DNA from: Cupriavidus oxalaticus
GTDB taxonomy: Bacteria > Pseudomonadota > Gammaproteobacteria > Burkholderiales > Burkholderiaceae
NCBI RefSeq assembly: GCF_016894385.1
Contig: NZ_CP069812.1
Coordinates: forward strand, 682,001 to 746,000
Direction of reading: 5' to 3'
Length of the DNA stretch: 64,000 nt
Made by a program: the position numbers and the translations under genes. This document shows positions 57,011-64,000 of this stretch, one piece after another (within the stretch, counting starts at the first letter, position 1; every line of letters starts with the position of its first letter). The notes beneath the pieces were generated by a model. That model ran no database searches, was not told the origin of the DNA, and worked only from the letters and a program-made list of their open reading frames with translations.

Positions 57011-60000
57011 ATGTCCATGAATTTCCCCAACCCGTGCCAAGCGGCCGATGCCAGCGCATCGTCGCCGGCGCCCGCCATGCCCGAACCGGAAGCGGCGCCC
57101 CTGCCTGCCTCTGCCTCTGCCTCCGCATCGGCCACCACTGCCGCGCCGGCCGACGCCGGCGGCGCGGCGCGCGACCTGTCCGGGCTGGCGTGGCTCGCGC
57201 CGAGCCTGCGCGGCGCGCTCGAAGATGCGGCCGCGGAGCTGGGCCACTACGTCGATGAAATCCGCCAGGCGCCCGAGGCGCTGGGCGCGCGCGACACCAC
57301 CTCGCTGCGGCTCGCGGGCCAGCACCTGCACCAGGCCGCCGGCGCGGTGCATATCGTCGGGCTGCGCGGCACCGACCCGTACTGCCAGGCGCTGCGCCGC
57401 CTGCTCGAGGCCATCGACGCCGGCCAGCTTGCCGCCGACGCGCAGGCGCTGGCGGTGTTCCGCGCCGGCGTGCAGGCACTGGCCGAATATGTCGACGACC
57501 TGATGGCCGGCGACGACGAGGCCCCGCTGCGGCTGTTCCAGCCCTACGCCGGCGTGCTGGCGCAATTGCGCGAGGAGCGCGTGCATCCCGCCGACCTGTG
57601 GCTCGACGAGCTGCAGATGCTGCCCGGCATGCTGCTGCCGGCGCGCAGCCCCGCCGCCATCACGCGCGCGCGCCAGCAGTTCGAGGCCACGCTGCTGAAG
57701 GCCATGCGCCTGCCCGCCGCATGCCAGGACGCGGCCCTGCTGCGCGAGGCCTGGCTGCCGCTGCATGCGGCGCTGGACGAAGTGCGCGCCAACGAGCAGG
57801 AGCCGCGCCGCGCTGCCGACCATCCGGACCGTGACGTCTGGCACGTGCTGGGGCTGGTGTTCCGCGCGCTCGCACATGAACTGCTGCCGTCCGACCTGCT
57901 GGCCAAGCGCTTTGCCGGCCGCGCCAACCTGCTGCTGCGCCAGTACCAGCAAGGACATGTGCGCGTGCCGCAGGCGCTGCTGAATGACGCGGTATTCCTG
58001 CTGGTGTGCACAGGGCTGGCGAAAACTCCTGCCGGCGACGCGGTTCAGGCCGAGGGCGCCGCGGCCGTGCGCAGCGACATCGCCCGTACGCTGGTGGCCT
58101 TCCGCCTCGATGCCGCGCACGCGGTGGCCGATGCCGACTTCCGGCTGCGCTACTACGGCTGGCTCGACCCGATCGATACGCGCAACCTGCAGCAGGCTGC
58201 CGCGGGGCTGGAGCAGGCCGCGGCCGGCGACCAGGCCGGCTGGGAAACCGCGCTGGCGGCGCTTGCCGAAGCCGCGCAGCCGCTGGCCCAGCCGGGCCTG
58301 CAGCGCTGCCTGGCGCAGGCGGCGGCGTCCGCCGCGGGGGGCGCGTGGGAACGCCGCCGTGCCGGAGCGCTGGGCGCCACCGGCATCGCGCTGTTCCTGG
58401 CGCGTGCGCTGGCCTTGCCGTGGCGCGTGCACGGACAATCCGCCCATCCCGCCGCGGCGCGCTTTGCCGCGCAGTGCGAGGCGCTGGCCGATTGCCTGCG
58501 CCAGTCGGTCTCGGATCCGGGCGTGGGGGCGCCGGCGTGGCTGGCCAGCATGGTCGACGATGCGCGCGCGCAGGCACTGCGCAGCAAGGCCGTGGTGCAG
58601 CTGCGCGCGCAGCTCGACAGCGGCGAATCGTGGCTGGACAGCTATGACCGCAATGCCGCGCGTGCCGATGGTGCCAGCCACCTGCGCGATGCGCGCCAGG
58701 CGTTCGCGGCGCTGGACAATACGCTGGAGCGGCTGCAGGCGTCGCCGGCGCTGCCGGCCGTGCTGGCCGGGGACGCGGGCAGGGCCATGGCCGCAGTGCA
58801 GGCCGTCAATGAGCGGCTGGCCGCTGTCAGCGATGCCTCCCATGTTTCCGATGCCGTCACGCGCACCGAACTGCTGGCGGCCGTGGCGGCAGAACTGGGC
58901 ACCGTCCATGCCTTTGCCGATGCGCTGGAATTCGGCCGCACCCGCCGGCACGACATGCCCGCCGAAGCCGCAGCCGTCGAGGATGTGCGCGCTGTGCAGC
59001 ATCCGCTGGCTGCCGCCCGCGACGCCGCGGTCCAGGCGCTCCAGGCCGGCCCCATGCCCGACGCACCGCAGGTGCAGCGCCTGCGTGCCGCGCTGCAGGC
59101 GCTGGCGGACCAGGCCGCGATCGACGACAACGCGCCGCTGCGCCGCCGTGCCGCCGATGCCACCACGCAATGCAATGCCTGGCTGGCCGGCAGCGATGAT
59201 GCCGCCGGTCGCCTGATGCTCGCGCTGGCCGATGCCGTAGGCGAGCCCGAACCCGCGCCGGAACCCGCGCCCGAACCCGCGCCGCTATCTGCTGCTGCCA
59301 TGGCGCCGGCCACGCCCGCCGCCGGCGGCCGCGCGGCGGTCGATGCCGAACTGCTCGACATCTTCCTGCACGAAGCCGACGAGGTGCTGGGCGGCATTGC
59401 CGGCGACCTCAACGCAGGCGTCGAGGCCTTGCGCGATACCGATACGCTCAGCCGCGTGCGGCGCGCGTTCCATACGCTCAAGGGCTCGAGCCGCATGGTC
59501 GGGCTGCATCGCTATGGCGAAGCCGCGTGGGCGGTGGAGCAGGTGATGAACCTGTGGATCGCCGAATCGCGCGTGCCGGTGCCGGCGCTGCTTTCGCTGC
59601 TGCGCCGCGCGCACGCCGAGCTGTCGGCATGGGTGGCCCAGCTGCACCGCAATGCAGGCGCGGCGCACGACATCGCGCCGCTGGTGGCGACCGCCGAGGC
59701 GGTGCGCGACGGCGGCCTGGCCCAGGACGACGAAGCGGTGCCATCCGGGCCCTCCATCCCCGAGGAAGCTCCGCAGCCAGCGTCCGCGGACGACCGCCAG
59801 CCGGGCGCGGCGGCACCGCAGGACTCGCCCGCCGACGAAGACAACGTCATCCCGTTCCGGCTGGCCGGCGGCCTGTCCAGCGAGGAGGACAACTACAAGG
59901 TCATCGGCCCGGTCCGCATCGGCCTGGCGCTCTACAACGTCTACCTGCAGGAGGCCGACGACCTGCTGCGCCAGTTCGCCACCGATATCTCCGAATGGCG

Positions 60001-63000
60001 CCATGAGGGGCATCCGTGCCCGAGCGAGCTGGCCCTGCGCGTGGCGCACACGCTGCAGGGCAGTGCCTCGACCGTGGCGCTGGAGCCGGTGCGCGAGATC
60101 GCCGAAGCGCTGGAGGGACTGCTGCTGCAGCTGGGCTCGCACCCGGTGGCGATGCATCCGGGCGACTTCCGCCTGCTGGAGCAGGCGGTGGAGCGGCTGC
60201 GCGGCATGCTGCACCAGTTTGCCGCCGGCGTCTGGCCGCAGGCCGACGCCGGCCTGCGCCGCGGCCTGGTGGAGTTCGGCGAACGCGCCTTGCTGCGCCC
60301 GCGCGTGGCGGTGCCGGCGCCGCCCGCGCCGGTGGATGGGATGGCGCGGCTTTATGGCCAGCCGCTGCACGAGGACAACGAAGCGCCGTTGCTGCCCGCA
60401 CCTTCGCCTGCGCCGGCCCAGCCCGCGCCGCCTGCGCAGCATGACGCCGTCGTGATTGCGCTGCCGACCTCGCACCGGCCGCCGGTCGCGGCGGAGGCGG
60501 GCGGCCCCGCGGCGGATCCCGCGCCCGACCCCGCGCTGGTCGAGATCTTCCTCGAGGAAGCCCAGGGCACGCTGCCCGAACTCGGCAAGCTGGTGCGCAC
60601 CTGGGAAGCGGCGCCCGCTGACACGCGCCACGGCGGACTGGTGCTGCGCGCGCTGCATACGCTCAAGGGCAGTGCGCGCATGGCCGGGGCGATGGCGCTG
60701 GGCCAGGCCGCGCACGAGATGGAGACGCTGCTCGATGCCGGCCTGCGCGCGCAGGCCGGGCAGGGCGCCGGCCCGCAGCTGTTCGGGCGCCTCTACGCCT
60801 GGTACGACCGCATCCTCGCGCACGCCGAAGCGTTGCAGGCCGGCCACCTGCTGCCTGCCGACGACCCCGAGGTGGTCAACGGTCTGGGCGGGTCGCCGCA
60901 GGATGAGGCGGATCCCGCTGTCGAAGCGCAGCCTGACGCGGCCCCGGATCCTGCAGCCGATGCCGCCGTTGCGGTTTCCATGCTGCCGGTCATGCCCGGG
61001 CCCGCGGACGTGATGGTGCCGATGCCGCCCGCCGCGTCCACCGCGCTCACGCCGGCCGCCGAGCCGCAGCGTGCGCTGGTGCGCGTGCAGGCGCGCGCGC
61101 TCGACACGCTGATCAACGAGGCCGGTGAAATCGGCGCGACGCGCGCGCGGCTCGACAGCGAGCTTCACGCGATGCGCACCTACCTGGGCGAACTCAACGA
61201 CAACGTCGCCCGCCTGCGCGGCCAGTTGCGCGAGATCGAGATCCAGGCCGAATCGCAGATGGCGTCGCGCATCGCCGACGCACAGCACAAGCAGGAGTTC
61301 GACCCGCTCGAGTTCGACCGCTTCACCCGCTTCCAGGAACTGACGCGGATGATGGCCGAATCGGTCAACGACGTGGCCACCGTCGAGCAGAACCTGCAGC
61401 GCGGCTTCGACCGTGCCGCCGGCGACCTGGCCGCGCAGGCGCGCCTGACGCGCGGACTGCAGCGCAGCCTGATGCAGGCGCGCATGGTGCAGTTCGACGC
61501 GCTGGCCGAGCGCCTGTACCGCGTGGCGCGCCAGGCCGCCGCCGAGACCGGCAAGGAAGTGCGGCTGCTGATCAAGGGCGGCACGGTGGAGATCGACCGC
61601 TCCGTGCTGGACCGCATGGCCGGCCCGATCGAACACCTGATCCGCAATGCGGTGGTGCACGGGATCGAGCCCGCGCCGCAACGCCGCGCCGCCGGCAAGC
61701 CCGCCACGGGCGCGCTGACGCTGGAGGTGCAGCAGGAAGGCAATGAAGTGGTGCTGCACTTCGTCGACGACGGCAACGGCCTGGACCTGGTGCGCATCCG
61801 CTCGCGCGCGGTCGAGCGCCGCCTGCTCGCGCCGGACGACGACGCCGGCGAGGCGCGCCTGACCGAGATGATCTTCACCCCCGGCTTCTCCACGGCCGAT
61901 GCGGTTTCCGAGCTGGCCGGGCGCGGCGTCGGCATGGACGTGGTGCGCGCCGAGACCGTGGCGCTGGGCGGCCGCATCACGCTGGCATCGAAGGCCGGGC
62001 AGGGCACCACCTTTACCGTGCACCTGCCGCTGACCACGGCCATCACGCAAGTGCTGGTGTTCTCGCTGGGCGCGCGCCGCTATGCGGTGCCCAGCGGCAT
62101 GATCGACCAGGTGCAGCAGCTGCGCGCGCCGGCGCTGGCGGAGGCCTACAACCAGGGACGCTTCGCGGCGGCCGGCGCGGAAGTGCCTTTCTTCTACTTC
62201 GGTGCCCTGCTGGACGAGGGCAACGCCGTGGCGGCCGGCCACAAGTACTCGCCGGTGGTGCTGGTGCGCAGCGGCGCCGAACGTGTCGCCGTGCACGTGG
62301 ACGAGGTGGTCGGCAACCGCGAAGTGGTGGTCAAGCACATCGGGCCGCACCTCGCGCGGCTGGAAGGCATTGCCGGCGCGACCACGCTCGGCGACGGCGA
62401 GATCGTGTTGATCTACAACCCGGTGGTGCTGGCCCAGCGGCTGCTGCGCGAGCGCGGCCAGCCCGCGCCGCCGCAGATGGTTCCCGCGCAGTCCGCGCCG
62501 CAGTTGGCGCAGCCAGTGGCCGAGCCGCTCGGCGCCGTCGCCGAACTGGCCGGCGACGGGAGTGCCGCGCCGGTGCGCGGGCTGGCGCTGCAGCCCACGG
62601 TGATGGTGGTCGATGACTCGCTGACCGTGCGCAAGGCGACCCAGCGCCTGCTCGGCCGCGCCGGCTACCAGGTAGTGCTGGCGCGCGACGGCGTGGATGC
62701 GCTCAAGCAACTGCAGGACGTGATGCCGGATGCGATGCTGGTGGACATCGAGATGCCGAACATGGACGGCTTCGACCTGACCCGCAACGTGCGTTCCGAC
62801 TCGCGCACGGCGCATATGCCGCTGGTGATGATTACCTCGCGCACGGCGGAGAAGCATCGCCGCTATGCGGAGGAAATCGGCGTCAACGTCTACCTCGGCA
62901 AGCCGTATAACGAGGACCAGCTGCTGGCCACGCTGCAGCGCCTGCTGGGCGAGCGCGCGGCGGGAACGGCGGCATCGGTGGCGCAGATGCTGGGCGAGGG

Positions 63001-63013
63001 GCCAGCGGCCTGA
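57011..63013 (+). CDS. pilL: PilL/ChpA-type multi-domain chemotaxis histidine kinase
   Basis: A 2000-residue CheA hybrid. Order of domains: a FimL-like N-terminal part with a degenerate Hpt motif (His107, HQAAGAVHIVGL); a long helical region; Hpt domains with phospho-histidines at 821 (HTLKGSSRM), 1013 (HTLQGSAST) and 1216 (HTLKGSARM); the dimer and ATP domains with Asn1546 (HLIRNAVVHG) and GRGVGMD near 1637; a CheW domain (about 1670-1800); and a receiver with Asp1912 (VDIEMPNMDG). EP/AP-rich linkers separate the Hpt units. It phosphorylates PilG and PilH to steer type IV pili. Last gene of the operon. Confidence 0.94.
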   Translation: MSMNFPNPCQAADASASSPAPAMPEPEAAPLPASASASASATTAAPADAGGAARDLSGLAWLAPSLRGALEDAAAELGHYVDEIRQAPEALGARDTTSLRLAGQHLHQAAGAVHIVGLRGTDPYCQALRRLLEAIDAGQLAADAQALAVFRAGVQALAEYVDDLMAGDDEAPLRLFQPYAGVLAQLREERVHPADLWLDELQMLPGMLLPARSPAAITRARQQFEATLLKAMRLPAACQDAALLREAWLPLHAALDEVRANEQEPRRAADHPDRDVWHVLGLVFRALAHELLPSDLLAKRFAGRANLLLRQYQQGHVRVPQALLNDAVFLLVCTGLAKTPAGDAVQAEGAAAVRSDIARTLVAFRLDAAHAVADADFRLRYYGWLDPIDTRNLQQAAAGLEQAAAGDQAGWETALAALAEAAQPLAQPGLQRCLAQAAASAAGGAWERRRAGALGATGIALFLARALALPWRVHGQSAHPAAARFAAQCEALADCLRQSVSDPGVGAPAWLASMVDDARAQALRSKAVVQLRAQLDSGESWLDSYDRNAARADGASHLRDARQAFAALDNTLERLQASPALPAVLAGDAGRAMAAVQAVNERLAAVSDASHVSDAVTRTELLAAVAAELGTVHAFADALEFGRTRRHDMPAEAAAVEDVRAVQHPLAAARDAAVQALQAGPMPDAPQVQRLRAALQALADQAAIDDNAPLRRRAADATTQCNAWLAGSDDAAGRLMLALADAVGEPEPAPEPAPEPAPLSAAAMAPATPAAGGRAAVDAELLDIFLHEADEVLGGIAGDLNAGVEALRDTDTLSRVRRAFHTLKGSSRMVGLHRYGEAAWAVEQVMNLWIAESRVPVPALLSLLRRAHAELSAWVAQLHRNAGAAHDIAPLVATAEAVRDGGLAQDDEAVPSGPSIPEEAPQPASADDRQPGAAAPQDSPADEDNVIPFRLAGGLSSEEDNYKVIGPVRIGLALYNVYLQEADDLLRQFATDISEWRHEGHPCPSELALRVAHTLQGSASTVALEPVREIAEALEGLLLQLGSHPVAMHPGDFRLLEQAVERLRGMLHQFAAGVWPQADAGLRRGLVEFGERALLRPRVAVPAPPAPVDGMARLYGQPLHEDNEAPLLPAPSPAPAQPAPPAQHDAVVIALPTSHRPPVAAEAGGPAADPAPDPALVEIFLEEAQGTLPELGKLVRTWEAAPADTRHGGLVLRALHTLKGSARMAGAMALGQAAHEMETLLDAGLRAQAGQGAGPQLFGRLYAWYDRILAHAEALQAGHLLPADDPEVVNGLGGSPQDEADPAVEAQPDAAPDPAADAAVAVSMLPVMPGPADVMVPMPPAASTALTPAAEPQRALVRVQARALDTLINEAGEIGATRARLDSELHAMRTYLGELNDNVARLRGQLREIEIQAESQMASRIADAQHKQEFDPLEFDRFTRFQELTRMMAESVNDVATVEQNLQRGFDRAAGDLAAQARLTRGLQRSLMQARMVQFDALAERLYRVARQAAAETGKEVRLLIKGGTVEIDRSVLDRMAGPIEHLIRNAVVHGIEPAPQRRAAGKPATGALTLEVQQEGNEVVLHFVDDGNGLDLVRIRSRAVERRLLAPDDDAGEARLTEMIFTPGFSTADAVSELAGRGVGMDVVRAETVALGGRITLASKAGQGTTFTVHLPLTTAITQVLVFSLGARRYAVPSGMIDQVQQLRAPALAEAYNQGRFAAAGAEVPFFYFGALLDEGNAVAAGHKYSPVVLVRSGAERVAVHVDEVVGNREVVVKHIGPHLARLEGIAGATTLGDGEIVLIYNPVVLAQRLLRERGQPAPPQMVPAQSAPQLAQPVAEPLGAVAELAGDGSAAPVRGLALQPTVMVVDDSLTVRKATQRLLGRAGYQVVLARDGVDALKQLQDVMPDAMLVDIEMPNMDGFDLTRNVRSDSRTAHMPLVMITSRTAEKHRRYAEEIGVNVYLGKPYNEDQLLATLQRLLGERAAGTAASVAQMLGEGPAA

Positions 63014-63020
63014 CGGTTTG

Positions 63021-63061
63021 CTCCCCTCTCCCGCGTGCGGGAGAGGGGCCGGGGGAGAGGG
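63021..63061. repeat. REP-like palindrome, copy 3
   Basis: Same layout as copy 1 with GT in the centre: CTCCCCTCTCCCGC, GT, GCGGGAGAGGGG, then CCGGGGGAGAGGG. It lies 7 bp after the pilL stop, where it may shape the 3' end of the message. Confidence 0.85.
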
Positions 63062-63105
63062 CGGGCGCAGGCATACCGACTCGCTTCACTTCGTCGATGC
63101 TCCGG

Positions 63106-63143
63106 CCCTCACCCCAACCCTCTCCCGCAAGCGGGCGAGGGAG
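63106..63143. repeat. REP-like palindrome, degenerate inverted copy 4
   Basis: CCTCACCCCAACCCTCTCCCGC, AA, GCGGGCGAGGGAG. It pairs with the right part of copy 3 across 45 bp, forming a composite inverted pair between pilL and the convergent last gene. Confidence 0.75.
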
Positions 63144-63175
63144 ACCCCCGGCAGCCGCTCGGCTGCCTGCAGACA

Positions 63176-63206
63176 AGAAAAAGCGCGGCGTCGCGAGACG
63201 CCGCGC
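63176..63206 (-). terminator. rho-independent terminator of the last gene
   Basis: Minus strand: GCGCGGCGTC, TCGC loop, GACGCCGCGC, then TTTTT and CTTG. The 10-bp stem is perfect; it lies 49 bp after the stop of the gene at 63255. Confidence 0.88.
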
Positions 63207-63254
63207 TGTTCCTCTCCTCCGACAACGCCGCGTTGCGGCGCTGCCACCCTGAAC

Positions 63255-64000
63255 CTACCAGCGCATCTGGTTGTTGCGCCCGCCGGTGCTTACCGTGGCC
63301 GTCTTGGTCCGGCCCTGGTAAGTCGCCCGCACGTTGTACGTGCCACTCGGCGCCTTCAGCAGGCAGCGCGGCCCGTCGGCGACAAAGCTCGCCACTTCCT
63401 TGTTGCCGCGCATCAGCTTGACGTCGACATCCGACAGGTACTCGCCGCGCGCGCCCTGCGTAAAGAGCAGGCTCATGTTGTAGTTGCGTGCCAGGCTTTG
63501 CAGCGCAACCTGTTCATCCTCGGCAACGCCGCCGCAGATGTAGGTCACCGGCCCCGCGGTACGCTGCACCATCGCGTCACGTGGAGGCGGAGGCGGCGGC
63601 GTGGTCAGCGGCGGGCGTGGCTGGGCCGCGGTCGGCGGCGGAGCGGGCGCGGCGGGAACGGCACCGCCCGGTGCCGGGGCAGGCGACGCCGTTGGCGGTG
63701 GCGCTGCAGTGCCCGGTGCCGGTGCAGGTGGCGCAGGCTGGGCAACCGGCGGCGGCATGGTGCTGGGCGGCTGCGTCGCGGGCGCGGTCACGCCCGGCGT
63801 TGGTGCGATGGCGCCGGCCGGCGCAGGGGCGGCCGGTGCCGGAGCAGTCGCTGCCGGCGCTGGCGCAGGCATGGCGGGCGCCGGTGCCGGCGTGGCTTCG
63901 ACCACGGGTGCCTGGGCATGGCTGGCAGCCGGAACAAGGGCCAGCAGCGCGACCACGCCGGCGCTGAGCGCGATCACAAGGCGCTTGACGCGAGTGCGGC
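63255..64000 (-). CDS. Pro/Ala-rich secreted protein (5' end outside the window)
   Basis: The frame is open to the right edge; upstream of a GTG at 63977 it still reads RTRVKR, so the true start is probably beyond 64000. A basic N-terminus and a hydrophobic stretch ending SHAQ form a signal peptide. About 110 residues of Pro/Ala-rich linker follow, then a C-terminal domain of about 100 residues with two cysteines (TYICGGV, GPRCLLKAP) and GTYNVRATYQGRTKTATV, which resembles a carboxypeptidase regulatory-like beta-sandwich. I do not recognise the protein. It is convergent with pilL. Confidence 0.75.
   Translation of the reverse strand, partial: RTRVKRLVIALSAGVVALLALVPAASHAQAPVVEATPAPAPAMPAPAPAATAPAPAAPAPAGAIAPTPGVTAPATQPPSTMPPPVAQPAPPAPAPGTAAPPPTASPAPAPGGAVPAAPAPPPTAAQPRPPLTTPPPPPPRDAMVQRTAGPVTYICGGVAEDEQVALQSLARNYNMSLLFTQGARGEYLSDVDVKLMRGNKEVASFVADGPRCLLKAPSGTYNVRATYQGRTKTATVSTGGRNNQMRW

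Overview
The window is high-GC DNA with dense, directionally coded genes and reads as a main-chromosome segment of a beta-proteobacterium in the Burkholderiaceae, most like Cupriavidus or Ralstonia. Supporting signs are three orphan Bug-type periplasmic binding proteins, many LysR regulators, a CIRCE-controlled groESL operon, a Tad/Flp pilus locus beside a GtrA/GtrB-type membrane module, and the order hemL, rubredoxin, pilG-pilH-pilI-pilJ-pilL. I see no tRNA or rRNA gene, CRISPR array or intact insertion sequence.

Layout. 1-8562 is a phosphonate catabolism island. On the plus strand it has the 3' end of an iron alcohol dehydrogenase, an organophosphate-type transporter and phosphonoacetaldehyde dehydrogenase (phnY). 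On the minus strand it has phosphonoacetate hydrolase (phnA), a Na/Pi carrier with a PhoU tail and a Bug protein. A LysR gene diverges from phnA across a perfect 9-bp inverted repeat. 8567-14270 holds a coupled four-gene acyl-CoA operon (acyl-CoA dehydrogenase, flavin oxidoreductase, Bug protein, CoA transferase) with a divergent LysR gene. 14277-19618 holds a catabolic operon (BKACE enzyme, SDR, double carboxymuconolactone decarboxylase-like protein, MFS carrier) with a divergent AraC gene and matching 21-bp-spaced direct repeats. 19793-21832 has a third Bug gene, then two truncated genes forming a deletion scar.

21829-24064 is groES-groEL with a sigma70 promoter overlapping a perfect CIRCE operator and a strong terminator. 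24103-24888 is a metallophosphoesterase gene. 25011-37746 is a minus-strand Tad pilus operon of 14 genes: two Flp pilins, prepilin peptidase, an AAA ATPase, CpaB, secretin, a lipoprotein, TadG/TadE-like proteins, TadZ, TadA, TadB and TadC. 37747-38920 is gene-free. 38921-42973 encodes two GT87-type polytopic proteins, a GtrB/DPM1-like glycosyltransferase and a GtrA-like protein. 43013-44389 is a VpsR-like sigma54 activator, followed by 1.27 kb of apparently gene-free DNA with a large nested dyad and short repeats.

45661-47982 is a divergent LysR/MFS pair. Then come an ICMT-like methyltransferase, a TPM/TPM/LemA cluster, hemL, rubredoxin, and the Pil-Chp chemosensory operon controlling type IV pili, ending in a 2000-residue CheA hybrid. 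The last gene is a Pro/Ala-rich secreted protein that runs off the right edge. A REP-like palindrome (CTCCCCTCTCCCGC core) recurs at 3271, 15653, 63021 and, degenerate, at 63106.

The best leads for something new are the phosphate-release genes wired into the phosphonoacetate operon, the uncharacterised BKACE operon, the AAA ATPase in the Tad locus, the paired GT87/GtrA/GtrB module, and the structured gene-free stretch at 44390-45660.
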